Source of the DNA: Parietaria judaica
Lineage: Eukaryota > Streptophyta > Magnoliopsida > Rosales > Urticaceae
DNA: 64,000 nucleotides
Direction: 5' to 3'
Assembly (NCBI GenBank): GCA_954871525.1
Contig: OX940869.1
Location: 27,866,001-27,930,000 of the forward strand
Below are positions 47,842 to 58,636 of the stretch, piece after piece (the first letter of the stretch is position 1; every line of letters begins with the position of its first letter). Below the pieces are notes generated by a model that worked only from the letters and a program-made list of their open reading frames with translations, did no database searches and was not told where the DNA came from. Position numbers and translations under genes: made by a program.

Positions 47842-48137
47842 TGATGCCGATCAACCCAATGAGATCGATTTATTTATTTTCTGTTTTAAGTTTATTAATT
47901 AATTGTTTTAAGTTTAATTATTAGTTATTATTATTTTCTTTTTATTTTCATTATTAGGGTTATATTGTTAGTTCCTATTTTATAGGAATCGTGATAAACC
48001 TAGAGCATTAAAAGCTCTATTTGTAATTTGAGATGCAGTTTTTTGGTTTAATAAAAAATCGAGCCTTCTTTGCTTGAGAAAAGTCGAGTTCTTGCTCGCA
48101 TAGACGCGTTCTAAAATCACCATAATTCCGATCTACA
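47842..48137 (+). repeat. 5' LTR of the small nested element
   Basis: 296 bp, nearly identical to 49047-49342. It ends CTACA, then TCAGT, then the primer-binding site. Confidence 0.95.
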
Positions 48138-48142
48138 TCAGT

Positions 48143-48155
48143 TGGTATCAGAGCC
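48143..48155 (+). other. Primer-binding site (initiator tRNA-Met)
   Basis: TGGTATCAGAGCC, five bases after the LTR, with the same spacing as in the element at 9.5 kb. Confidence 0.9.
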
Positions 48156-48215
48156 ACTCGTTTCTGTGCAGAGGCACCGAAGAAGCGAGCCGTTCACGAA
48201 GCTTTCGTAGAGGAT

Positions 48216-49049
48216 ATGGTGAGACGAGAAGAGGTCGACGGATTGCGCGCTCAGGTGGAATTGCTAACCCGTCAGATGGCTGCACTGGTGCAGAATCAAA
48301 CGGAGCAACGATGCCGAGACGAGTCCGACACCGAGGACGACCAAGCCAACCTGTTCGGGAAGAATTTTGGATGTGCGGCAGTCCCGGAAGATGCGCGAAG
48401 GGTAGCGGCGTTCGAGGTGGCTATCCCGGAGTACGACGAATCGACGTACGATGAGGCGGTGCACGGAGAGGCCGTGTACGACGAATCAGTTTACAGCGAG
48501 ACGGAGTATGACGAACCCGTGTACGATGAGTATGACGAAGCTGTTTACGACGAGCCCGTTTATGACGAGGCGGAGTACGCCAAAATCGTGCATGACCAGG
48601 CCGTATACGACGACAATGTGTGCACCGATCAAGAAGAGTCCGCGTATGACGAGGTCGGGCTTGAGGGGACCGACGACGACGAGAAGCAATTCGAGAGTGA
48701 CACGACTATAATTCGTGTTGTTCATGTGTCGTGCTTGACCGCAACGAAGATAGATGTTTTGCGGAGCCCGAGCAACCTTTTCTCAAGAAAAAAATTCCTG
48801 ACTCACATTGAGAAAGACGTGAAGAGTCCAAAATTATTTTTTGGTTTAAAATCCAAGGAGATGCCCGAGCTGGAAGACGAACAACGTGACGAGATCCGCG
48901 TGCGGCCAATAATTAAGTGTACGAAGGAGCCACCCGAGAAGCCGCCCGACATAACGATCGCGACGCCCGACTCCGATGAACCACATGAGTCCACTACCAA
49001 CACACCCCAAGAAATTCGAAAACGAATTTTCTCATCGCCGAGAGAATGA
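48216..49049 (+). CDS. Tyrosine/acid repeat protein of a non-autonomous retrotransposon
   Basis: 277 codons, intact. Residues about 5-27 (VDGLRAQVELLTRQMAALVQ) form a likely short coiled coil like the start of gypsy Gag proteins. About residues 70-140 are an irregular repeat of Y-D-E-(A/P/S)-V, with some 20 tyrosines and a very high negative charge. The rest is charged, with KEPPEKPPD near the end, and the last residues (PQEIRKRIFSSPRE) resemble the tail of a gypsy pol frame. No Gag core, zinc knuckle, protease or RT is seen. The stop codon TGA is the first three bases of the 3' LTR. ATG 48216 lies 61 bases after the primer-binding site. Function unknown. An open frame of this length in a young element suggests selection or recent origin. 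Confidence 0.75.
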   Translation: MVRREEVDGLRAQVELLTRQMAALVQNQTEQRCRDESDTEDDQANLFGKNFGCAAVPEDARRVAAFEVAIPEYDESTYDEAVHGEAVYDESVYSETEYDEPVYDEYDEAVYDEPVYDEAEYAKIVHDQAVYDDNVCTDQEESAYDEVGLEGTDDDEKQFESDTTIIRVVHVSCLTATKIDVLRSPSNLFSRKKFLTHIEKDVKSPKLFFGLKSKEMPELEDEQRDEIRVRPIIKCTKEPPEKPPDITIATPDSDEPHESTTNTPQEIRKRIFSSPRE

Positions 49050-49342
49050 TGCCGATCAACCCAATGAGATCGATTTATTTATTTTTTGTTTTAAGTTTAT
49101 TAAGTAATTGTTTTAAGTTTAATTATTAGTTATAATTATTTTCTTTTTATTTTCATTATTAGGGTTATATTGTTAGTTCCTATTTTATAGGAATCGTGAT
49201 AAACCTAGAGCATTAAAAGCTCTGTTTGCAATTTGAGATGCAGTTTTTTGGTTTAATAAAAATTCGAGCCTTCTTTGCTTGAGAAAAGTCGAGTTCTTGC
49301 TCGCATAGACGCGTTCTAAAATCACCATAATTCCGATCTACA
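49047..49342 (+). repeat. 3' LTR of the small nested element
   Basis: 296 bp, preceded by the purine-rich GCCGAGAGAA (polypurine tract candidate) and followed by the TCAAC duplication. Confidence 0.95.
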
Positions 49343-49457
49343 TCAACTCCCCAAATGTGACTTTGGGTATTTTTGCCACCACTTTTAAACTTTGGGTACA
49401 CGAGGGGTTCTTTGACCAAACTTTGGGTATTTTTGCCATCATTAACCCAATAAAATA

Positions 49458-50170
49458 TTGTATAAACGACCCTTTAAAAAATTATTTTTACCGTTGAAAA
49501 CGTATGTCATCCAAAACATGAATAAAAAATGCATGTTCATTTAAGTCGAGTCTCACATAAAAAAAAAAATCTTTTTAAGGATGATTTAAAAAGACCCGGT
49601 CATGAATTATTCTTTTTTATTGTCAATTGATATAGGAAACATTCGTGACCTTCAAAACACCACATATTTTTTTTTATTACACTTTAAGTTTTCATAATTC
49701 TCAAAACAACATTTTTAAATTTGATGTACCAAAATACCTTTAATTTTCTCCATTTTTTTGACGCGATATGTCCATTTTTCAGGACGCGATATGTCCATTT
49801 TGCAGAGGTATTTAGTAAATGAAATTTGAAAAGGTTATTTAGAGAATTATGTAAATTTAAGGTGTAATAAAAGAATATGTGGTGTTTTGAATGTCATTTT
49901 ATAAAGTTTCCCTTGATTTAAAGAGTAGTCATAATTTGTGGATAATTGTGAAATTAATAATGATATTGGTAGAGTTCTAAAAACACGTACTATTTCATAT
50001 TTTTCTTATCTTTTAAAATTATTTGTAATTTTATTTAAAAAAATTAATCTATTTTTGTTGTTGTGATTTTTCTACAAAGTCTCTCAAAGTTCATCATTTT
50101 CGTCATATTATTGAAATAACATTTTTTTTTTCTTTCACCCAAATAAATACTTTTTGGAAATGTATAATTT
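49458..50170. other. AT-rich intergenic stretch
   Basis: No gene. A short direct repeat GACGCGATATGTCCATTTT occurs twice near 49759 and 49783. Confidence 0.5.
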
Positions 50171-50262
50171 GATATTGTTGAGCATTTCTAAGATTATGCA
50201 TATTCCCGGAAGCGGAAATTCTGGGAAATCAAAGAAATCATACGATCTAGATAATCACGCTA

Positions 50263-50282
50263 TTATTATTATTATTATTATT
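50263..50282. repeat. (ATT)n microsatellite
   Basis: About seven ATT repeats. Confidence 0.85.
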
Positions 50283-50326
50283 CGTTATCGGATAAGACAT
50301 AGTCTTTACAGAACGCTTCTCGTATC

Positions 50327-51169
50327 TGTTGTGGATTTTCTACGAAGTATACGTATCGAAAACAAGTAATATAATGATAAGAAAAGTCGATCCCACGGAG
50401 AATTGTTACTACTAATTTTGCTAATTACTAGTTTTATGTCACCTTAATTTTATCTAAGCAAATAAATTTTAAAGCAATAAGCAAAGGATAGAATAAACAA
50501 ACTTAAGCAATTGTCATTAATCAAAGAAATTATAATCCAAATCAAGCTACATGTGGGTTTCGATTGCAATCCTATGAATGGTTTAGCTCATGATTAATCT
50601 AGAGCATAAACAAATCACAAAGAGAAACATTATGGAGAAAGAAAATTCAACAAAGAAAGTGATACTAATGGAGAGAATATGTCAAACTATTCGTCTCCAC
50701 CGTTCTTCTTCGCAAAACCCGATCTCCAATGGCGTTCTTCACGTTTCCTAGCCTCTTGTGATGTTTTTCTCTCCCAAAATTCGTCACTTAATCCCCCCTC
50801 ATGATTCCCTTATATAGCCTCCTCATTAGGTTAAAATTAGGCTAAAAATAACCTAATTCGCGAAACAGTGGTGCTGGGGCACGGGAAATTCTGTGCTGGG
50901 GCACAACGTGAATTCTGAACTTCTTGTTGGGGCACCAAAAATCTGTACCGCGGCACCAAGTTGCTGCCTGAGATTTTTAATTTCGGATTTTTGGCATGTA
51001 AAACTTCATCCAAATGAATCTATTCATCTTGATCTTCAATCAAATCGCAATCCACTCATATAACTCCTAAAATAAACAAAAACACTAAAAGAAACACATT
51101 AAATGGCTCTTGGATAAACTAAACTCAAAGTGAAAGTACTCGATTTATCGGTATAAAACCGACTCATCA
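50327..51169 (-). mobile_element. Solo LTR (minus) nested in an older LTR remnant
   Basis: 843 bp, starting TGTTGTGGATTTTC and ending CGACTCATCA on plus (TGATGAGTCG...CCACAACA on minus). It has the perfect 5-bp duplication GTATC (50322-50326 and 51170-51174). GTCGATCCCACGGAG near 50387 corresponds in inverted orientation to GTGGGATCGATCTTT in the solo LTR at 56.7 kb, so the two families are related. Near 50868-50970 there is an imperfect short repeat around GGGGCAC. Confidence 0.85.
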
Positions 51170-51649
51170 GTATCCTTCTTGATGATCCGATCCCACGAAC
51201 ACGTCGAGCTTTCTCTGAGATGCTTGTCCACGCCTAGATGCCGATCCCGTAGCTGTCAATATGTACGGTACTCTATTTCGTACACCACGTCGTCAACAGA
51301 ACGCTTCACGCCGGAAATCACCGAACAAAGATTTCTAGAGCTTATCCGGTGATTAGAAACGAACCAATAACCTTTGAGAGAGCCTTGAGAATTCGACAAC
51401 CTCCTTGGGCAAGGGTGATGTCGAATTCAAGGTGGTGTGGAGAGAATGGGAAAACTACCTTTAGGGTTTATGAATTGCCTTAATCACCTCATTTCCCTTT
51501 CTCTTAATCACCATTTATAGGAATAGGGTTTACTCTTAATGGGCTTCATGAATCATATTAATTGAGCCCATTAACCAATTAATTAATCACATTAATTCAT
51601 ATGGCCCAATTGCCAATCCCAATCTTTGGGCAGTTATGTCACAAAGTTC

Positions 51650-52507
51650 CTATATATATATATATGTATATATATATTAAAAGTTCAAGGAGTAAATTAC
51701 AACTAAAAAATTAAGAGGTAAACTGATATAAATTGTTATAGTTGGGAGGGCCAATGATACAAAAAATAATTCAGAAGTTTTATGATACTGAATAATAATT
51801 TAAAATAAATAAAACAGATTAAAAATTAAAACCAATATAATAAGTTTATAGAGACTATATAATGATCTTTAGGGTGTGTTTGCTTACATTAAGATTCAGA
51901 CGTCTGAATCTGAATAATAAGATATGAACATCTGTATTTGAATGACAAATAATTAAGTCATTTTGTTTTTAAGATCTGGATAAAGATCTAAATGTAGTTT
52001 TATTTTTCTAACTAAGTTTATTATATATATATATATATATAATTTAGATAAAAATAGTTAGTTTTATTATACATTTTAAAATTACCTATCATAAAATAAA
52101 CATTTTAAATATTATGAAATATAAATATCTGAAATAGTATTAATTTTTAAAGTAATAAAAAAATTTAGAATTTTATTCACGACATTAAGTAATATTATTT
52201 AGTTTTAATTAATTTTATATTATCTTATTAATAAAATAAATAACTAATTTTATATTATTTTACGAATAAGTGTATCGATAAATTTTTATGAATAAATTAA
52301 CTTGATAATTTAGTTAATTGTTTACTTAATTTTTTTTTTAATTTATTTAATTTTTTATTATTAAAAATCTTAATTTAATTATATATATATATATATATCT
52401 TTTCACCTATTATTAAATTCTAAATTTAAACAATTACGATTGAGATGTTTGTTAAGTACAAACAAACTAATATTTGTAATTATTAAAACTTTTGGTTGTG
52501 GAATATA
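51650..52507. other. Very AT-rich stretch with TA runs
   Basis: TA microsatellites near 51651-51677, 52023-52041 and 52380-52398. No gene or bounded element is seen. Confidence 0.55.
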
Positions 52508-52516
52508 TTAAATTAA

Positions 52517-54119
52517 GGGTTATTACAGGCATATGTTCCTGTTCTTTTGCAAACATCCGACTTATGCTCCCATTCTTTTTTTTTTCGCGGCATATATTCC
52601 ATAAGTCTTAAAACGTACTCAAAGTCAACCTCCGTTAACACTTTCGTCTATGTCTGTTAGTTTGTCACGCCCTTAATACTGGCATATGTTCCCGTTCTTT
52701 TGCAAATATCCTACTTATGTTCCCATTCTTTCTATTTATGATTTTTTATCATTTTAAAAAAAAGTACTAATTTTTTCCATTTTTTATTTTCTTAATAATA
52801 TTTTTTAGATGATAAAAGTACCATTTTTAGATGATACTAATTATTTTTAAGCGGTAAAATTACTCTTTTTTTTAAATCTTTATTCTCTCATCAATGTAGA
52901 ATTGATCTTCTTTTTTAATCCAGAAATCCTCTTTCGTCGTGGAAGTCTTTGATCTCCGCTTCTAACAAGCTCTCAAATCCTTAATTACCAACCCTAACCG
53001 AAGTACCAACCAATCGAATTGCCACAAAACCACGGTTCTCACCGACACCCGCGAGCTTCCGTCGTGGGAGGGTTCGGTGCCGAGGAGAATTGGCATTGGG
53101 CAGAAGCAGTAAAGACACAAAGGAGGTTCTAGTGGACCGAAGTTGGGATCACCATGACTGATGACTATAGGAAATCCATCAATGATCTGTCTCCGAAGTG
53201 TTGGAAAATATTTCAACGAAAATAAAATTGAGATGGCGTCAAGTGGGTCGAAACGTTGAACACCCGAGTTGAACGGTTTCTTCAAAACGAAGTATCGAAA
53301 GCTATCTAGATATTATGAGTTTGCTTCCCATTATTTTTTCACTCTGTAATTTTAATTTTTTATAGCTTTCCATTGTTTTATGTTGTGAGTCTTTGGGTAA
53401 CGGAGTTCAAGGAGTCTTAGTTCGCTAGCGAATTTTGAAATGTTACGAAGTTTGGGGTTGACCGATTATATCCTGGGAAGCTAATTGCCTAATGAAACTC
53501 AAGCACGTAGATGAGGCGAATCAAGCTTTAAGGAGAGATTCCAACGCGTCTTGGGAATCATTAACGTTTTCTATTTACAGGATATCAAGAACAATTTTCG
53601 GACAAAAGAGATAAGCCGATGCTCGTCAAATTCAATAACACATCGATATGTATTTTAAATTTACTCGCTACTATTTTTCTATAATTTATTTCTCATATAT
53701 TATCATCTCTAGAAAATATACAGAGCGTTGCAAGGCTGTGAAAATCGGGCTCTGCTCGAACCAATCGGTGAAGATGAAGTTTGTCGAGGTGTACATGACA
53801 CATGGCAAAAACAAACGGATATCGACGGAAGTAGTTACAGAGGTTGAATTTGAGTATGTTTTAAGACTTATGGAATATATGCCGCTAAACAAAAAAAGAA
53901 CAAGAACATAAGTCGAATATTTGCAAAAGAACGAGAACATATGCCAGTCTTAAGGGCGTGACCCATGGCAAAAACTAACGGACATAGAAGGAAGTGTTAA
54001 CGGAGGTTGACTTTGAGTACGTTTTAAGACTTATGGAATATATGCCGCGAAAAAAAAAAAGAACAGGAATATAAGTCGGATGTTTGCAAAAGAACGGGAA
54101 CATATGCCGGTAATAACCC
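52517..54119. mobile_element. 1.6-kb Mutator-like element with unique interior (Pack-MULE candidate)
   Basis: The ends GGGTTATTAC(A/C)GGCATATGTTCC are inverted repeats of about 200 bp, flanked by the perfect 9-bp duplication TTAAATTAA (52508-52516 and 54120-54128). Terminal units are re-duplicated internally. GGCATATGTTCCCGTTC recurs near 52681, and on the right the block at about 53800-53950 repeats that at about 53962-54119. The interior (about 52870-53640) is non-repetitive and GC-richer, as expected of captured host sequence. It includes an intron-end-like TTTCTATTTACAG ending at 53580. No transposase is seen and no captured gene is identified. Confidence 0.85.
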
Positions 54120-54128
54120 TTAAATTAA

Positions 54129-54507
54129 TAATAAGGAACGCCAAAACAAAACAGCAATGAGTCGAGTGTGAGCGTAAAAGGCGTAAAACGACATCGGTGA
54201 GGGTGGCCATAAGTCACAGCCTTGTGATCTTAGCAAAAATAGCGGAGCTAACCTGGGTTGTTACTTTTGAGTAGTTATTACCCCGTGCTCACTAGCCATT
54301 CGCCACGTGACTCTTCTCATTCCTACCCACTCCACTCCAGCCGAGCCGAGCCGATCTGAGCCGAGCCACTATACTTTTGTTTAGGTGAAATATGTCAATA
54401 AATCAATATTTGTATATTTATTGGTTGAAAAGTTTAGAAGAATTATGTGTTCTTCGTAACGTAAATGTCTGCGCCTCGTAATATTTCTTTCAACTACAGT
54501 AGTAATA
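54129..54507. other. Spacer with GAGCC-rich patch
   Basis: No gene. CCGAGCCGAGCCGATCTGAG near 54341 is a short direct repeat; similar GAGCCGAGCCGAG occurs near 58488. Confidence 0.5.
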
Positions 54508-54512
54508 GTTGA

Positions 54513-55303
54513 TGTTATGAGTATTTTTCGGAGCCTAAAAATGCTAAGGCTCAGCCCAATAAACACATTAAAAAAGGCCCAAGACATATAAGGCCCAACC
54601 CAGTCAACTCAACCGAAAAAGTCAACGGGCCCGAACCCAGAAAAATCAACGGACCCGAACCCGAAAAGTCATCAGGAAAAGTCAACGGGCCCGAACCCGG
54701 AAAGTCAACAGTCTGACCCGGTAAAAGACGAGTATGATCCGTCTAAGAAATATGCCTTCGGGGGTCGCCGCGACCCCCGAAGGCTAAAAATTATGCCTTC
54801 GGGGGTCGCCGCGACCCCCGAAGGCTAAAATTTATGCCTTCGGGGGTCACAACGACCCCCGTAGGCTAAAAATTATGCCTTCGGAGGTCGCCGCGACCCC
54901 CGAAGGCTAAAATTTATGCCTTCGGGGGTCGCAGCGACCCCCGGAGGCATGAATTCGAACTCTCAATCCTCTATAAATAGGAGGAGACCCCCGCCACATT
55001 CGGTAAGGACTCCGGAAGCCAAAAAACCTCTGTTTCCCGTTTATTCATAATTTCCGACTCAAATACTCGACTAATGTTGAGCGTCGAAGCGGGCGACAGA
55101 GGACCCCCCTCTGTCCCCCTCTAGAGTTCACTTTTTGTACTCTTTTTACAGGAACGGAGGCAGGTTTTACAGGGAAGACTTTCGGCCCATCAAGACCGAA
55201 GATCAAGCTTCAAAGCCCGTTTCAACCGTCACGCGGACATCGGGCACGGCCCAAAATCAAGACTTGGGCCGCATTCAAGTTAATCGATTTTTAGGCATTA
55301 ACA
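54513..55303 (+). mobile_element. Solo LTR carrying a hairpin array
   Basis: 791 bp, starting TGTTATGAG and ending GGCATTAACA, with the perfect 5-bp duplication GTTGA (54508-54512 and 55304-55308). U3 contains repeated GTCAACGGGCCCGAACCC motifs (54620-54710) and then a five-unit hairpin array. A TATA box CTATAAATAGG lies at about 54972. R/U5 is GC-rich (CCCCCCTCTGTCCCCCTC near 55104). No primer-binding site follows. Confidence 0.88.
54751..54955. repeat. Five tandem 41-bp palindromic units
   Basis: Units start at 54751, 54792, 54833, 54874 and 54915, spaced exactly 41 bp. Units 1 and 2 contain GCCTTCGGGGGTCGC followed after one base by its exact reverse complement, a 15-bp perfect stem. Unit 4 has one stem mismatch, unit 5 one (loop A for C), and unit 3 several changes. 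AT-rich linkers (TAAAA(A/T)(A/T)TTAT) separate the units. The array ends about 20 bp before the TATA box. Confidence 0.96.
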
Positions 55304-55486
55304 GTTGATATTATAGTATTACTATAGTAAATATATTGCGAACATATTATAATACTAGAAATTACAATAGAAAGTATACATACTTGATCCATACATTTAG
55401 AAACGTAAATGGCAAAACGAAAATAATATCGACAAAAAGAATTATAGTGATTCACTTCTAGTGAAGGAGATACTTCCATTTATAGT

Positions 55487-55720
55487 TTGCAAATCTCGAT
55501 CAATATATAATCTTAATCGAATTTGTTTGTTACGTACGCCTTCAAACTCGCTCTTTCTTTTCGCTACACAATGCATAATGACAGCTCAAAGACGTCCACT
55601 TGTCGCTCACAAATATCGATCCACTATATAATTTTAATTGGAATTTTTGGCATGCTTTCAGGCTCTTTTTTTTTTCTTTTCATACTAAACAATGCGCATT
55701 AATGACAGCTCAGAGCCAGC
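55487..55720. repeat. Diverged tandem duplication, about 115 bp
   Basis: The first copy (about 55487-55595) and second (about 55602-55720) share AAAT(C/A)TCGATC, TATATAAT.TTAAT.G, TTTCTTTTC and ATGACAGCTCA blocks. No coding function. Confidence 0.7.
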
Positions 55721-56699
55721 TTTGATTGCTCTGCGTTGAGTGTTGGTAACATTTCGTGCCGATTAGGCTTCACACTCAACAATAACTCTGTCTCTAAATC
55801 TATTAATCTTTTTTTTTTAATGATAACAACACAATAATTATAGACATTTATTTGTAAATGTTTGAAACTTCACTATTATAATACCAAATTTTCTACTAAA
55901 TGAAAAAACTTATATATGTAATAACAAGCACAAATTAACTTCTTAATCGCTTCTATCATAACTTAATACCGATTTTATCCAATCTAAACTATGTTTTCTT
56001 ACAAATATTGGAAAATAATTATGGTGAGCATATTATTTCTGCCTTATGCCTTCCGAGGAGCCAAAGCACGTGTAAATTGAATTAAATGATGGATTTGGAC
56101 GATCATACTAGACCGTGTAATAAATATACATAATCTAGATGAAAAAAACACGTGTTAAAAAGATCTTGTAAAAATTTAAATAAGCTTAATGATTATTTTT
56201 ATTCGTCCAAAGCTCCGAAAATTATAGAGTTAACTACTTCTATATATTTTCTAAAAAAAAAAAAAAAAGACTACTTATATTATTATATATAGTATTGTCT
56301 CGGTTTAATGCCCTAAGAACACACTTTTTCTTCTTCTTCATGCATATATGATAATAGGTCCACAAATATTTACATTCAATTTATTGCTGTGGTTCCTCGG
56401 ATGTCAACTATTTTTTGTGTTCATAGTTTCTTTTGCTTTGATTATTATATAGTAGAAAGTCTACACATATGATAAGTTGTTAAATATAATTAAGTGGAGA
56501 AAGGGATAGGGAAAGGTAAGAGAAATTTACGGCATGAAAAAGCAACATTCTTTTGATTTAATGATGGTTTACAAATTTTACTTTACTTAATTATAGATCA
56601 TCAATCACAAATAAAAAATCCCAAGTAGTTTCCCTCGTCGTTTTATTTATTAATATTTTCTTACTTTTAAGCTTACTTACTATAAAATATAAATTAGTG
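55721..56699. other. AT-rich intergenic stretch
   Basis: No gene or bounded element recognised. Confidence 0.5.
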
Positions 56700-56704
56700 T
56701 GTGT

Positions 56705-57934
56705 TGATAACTCTATGAAAATAGAGTTATTCTACGGTTTTAACGGAATTTAATTAAAATCCGAGCGAAAGATCGATATAAAATTGACAATATTTTCCAA
56801 TTAAGGCTACATTGTGAGTGATTGAACATATTTGTGTGACATTGAAAATAATCACATAAATTGAGAATTAGAACCAAAATAATGTGTGTTATTATATGTT
56901 CTCTCACTTTAATGTGTATCATTAATTGGGCTTCATTAATTGGGCCCAATTACCAAGTGAATAATACCAAAAGAGGAAAGAAAAACCTAATTACTTTTGG
57001 GTCTCCTTTTGGAAGTAGTGAATCCGCTAGATGGGATAGAAGCTGATGATCAACCAAGGAGAAAGAAGGACAAGAGCAGAGAAGGAGAAAAATTGCAAGA
57101 GAGGAAGGCATAATTCATCAATTTGAACACGTTTGATCATCTCAATACGGTTTGATGAGTTGTATCTTGAACCAATCTTTACTTTCGATTTATTGTTATC
57201 ATAACATGAACTAATTTCCTAAGGTTGGGTAATTGATGAACTAAGAGTTTTGATGAATTATTGTTTGTGATGGAATTTTGTACTTTCTTAGTTCTTGGTT
57301 GAATGCTTAATGTGTCATAATTCTATTTCTTGTTTCAACTTAATAGAATTTCAAATTTAATTTCTATTGGAAAATATGAATTGAATTGGAAATACAACCT
57401 TGGTACACGTTTAATCTCGTGATTTCGTTCATAGGATTGAGATGAGTATAGGAATATATTAATCTCCGTGTAGATCGTGAAATTGGAACCTAATTTTAAC
57501 CCGTAAGTAGTCTTATCATAGGAATATGAAAGATGAGCTTACAATCGGTTTTCAAACGGAAGTTCGAAAGAACCTAAGTGATTGTCGTTTTTCAGATCAC
57601 TTGAAAAATGCAACAGCAATTCTGTCGCATTCGGTGATTAATAAAAAAACCCGAAGTAATTCATGAGCCCAACCGTTTCCTCTCATCAATTATCAAAATT
57701 CTTGTCTCCCCAGTTCTTAGTATCCTTAATTAACAGTTTGAACACCAATTTAGCTTACAATTTAAATAATATTGATTTCTATGAATTTTCTCATGTTATC
57801 TCATATTTTTATAACTCGTGATAAATACGAAAGTTGACTTAGTCTTCGTGGGATCGATCTTTGTGCCTTGCACAATGTATTACTTGTCGACACGTGCACT
57901 TGCGTAAATTTGCATATACGTTTTGCAACCAACA
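56705..57934 (+). mobile_element. Solo LTR, 1.2 kb
   Basis: 1230 bp, starting TGATAACTC and ending TTGCAACCAACA, flanked by the 5-bp repeat TGTGT (56700-56704 and 57935-57939). The left flank is itself GT-rich, so the duplication is slightly less certain. CTTCGTGGGATCGATCTTTG near 57846 is a motif often found near LTR 3' ends and links it to the solo LTR at 50.3 kb. Confidence 0.75.
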
Positions 57935-57939
57935 TGTGT

Positions 57940-58636
57940 ACATAGTATTTAGTTTACAACCCTTGCTAATTGCTATAGTAATTAACGGACCCCACTTCTA
58001 AACTCCATTTTCAGAATGTTCTAAAACGATAAAGAATTTTTACATACTTTTCAATATATGTTAGGGATAATTAGGCAAAAGTACCCAAAATTGACTCCAA
58101 AATTTAGTATCGATAATTATTCAAAATAGCGTGGCATATTCCTAAATTTTCAATTTGTATTGATTTAATGCCCGTTGGGAAATTTAAATTTGGATTGGTT
58201 TTGTTCCATATATTTCCATTAATGTTAACTCATTTACATGCGTATATCTCATATTTATGCATCAAACATAAAAAATCTCGAAACGTCGAAGCAACAAGAA
58301 TCAGACAAATTTCACGACCTCGAATGTTGGAGCGCAATTAACAACATGACTACGCGAGAGTATAACACTTCGAACTATTCTGAATAATTTAAGTACTTTT
58401 ATCGCAATTATCATAATACTCCACTTTCCAAGTCAATCGGTAGACCAAACGCATTGAATGAATACGAGTCATTGTAATGACTAACGAGCCGAGCCGAGTA
58501 AAGCTCTCTATTTTAATTAAATATATAAATAATTCTGATGATATAAATATATATATATAGATATAATTTCGTACACCACAACAACTCATAAAGCGTTACA
58601 AAGAAAATCTCTGTCCACTCAGACTCAGAGAAGGAA
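57940..58636 (+). promoter_or_regulatory. Upstream region of the reductase gene
   Basis: Likely promoter and 5' untranslated region for the gene starting at 58637. A (TA)n-rich stretch at about 58525-58565 contains possible TATA boxes. No other gene is seen. Confidence 0.4.

Larger units (their letters stand above)
47842..49342 (+). mobile_element. Small non-autonomous LTR retrotransposon nested in a MITE
   Basis: LTRs 47842-48137 and 49047-49342 are both 296 bp (TGATGCCG to CTACA) and differ at about six positions, so the insertion is recent. The target duplication is TCAAC (47837-47841 and 49343-49347), and the empty site is visible in copy 1 of the MITE. The interior is only about 0.9 kb, with a primer-binding site and one open frame and no protease, RT, RNase H or integrase. 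LTR tips and the primer-binding region resemble the gypsy-type element at 9.5-12.8 kb. It must be mobilised in trans. Confidence 0.95.
47475..49448. mobile_element. Foldback Mutator-like MITE, family A, split by a retrotransposon
   Basis: Second copy of the element at 112-580, starting GGGTTAATGACGGCAA and ending CATTAACCC, flanked by the perfect 9-bp duplication AATAAAATA (47466-47474 and 49449-49457). A 1501-bp LTR element plus 5-bp duplication interrupts its right arm at 47842-49347. Without it the element is about 468 bp, like copy 1. Confidence 0.93.
50176..51643 (-). repeat. Old copia-like LTR remnant, split by a solo LTR
   Basis: Segments 50176-50326 and 51175-51643 read as one LTR-like unit on the minus strand. 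It begins TGTGACATAACTGCC and ends near GCTCAACA, with CCGGAAGCGGAAATTC similar in layout to GGTGCGGAAATCCCG of the copia LTR at 21.2 kb. No target duplication was found for this outer unit. The solo LTR at 50327-51169 splits it. Confidence 0.45.

Noticed and set aside
52962..53285. 107-codon minus-strand open frame as a gene
   Set aside because: It lies inside the Mutator-like element with no recognisable domain; kept only as possible captured sequence.
54751..54955. Regularly spaced repeats like a CRISPR array
   Set aside because: There are no unique spacers: the AT linkers are nearly identical and the units are palindromes inside a plant LTR.
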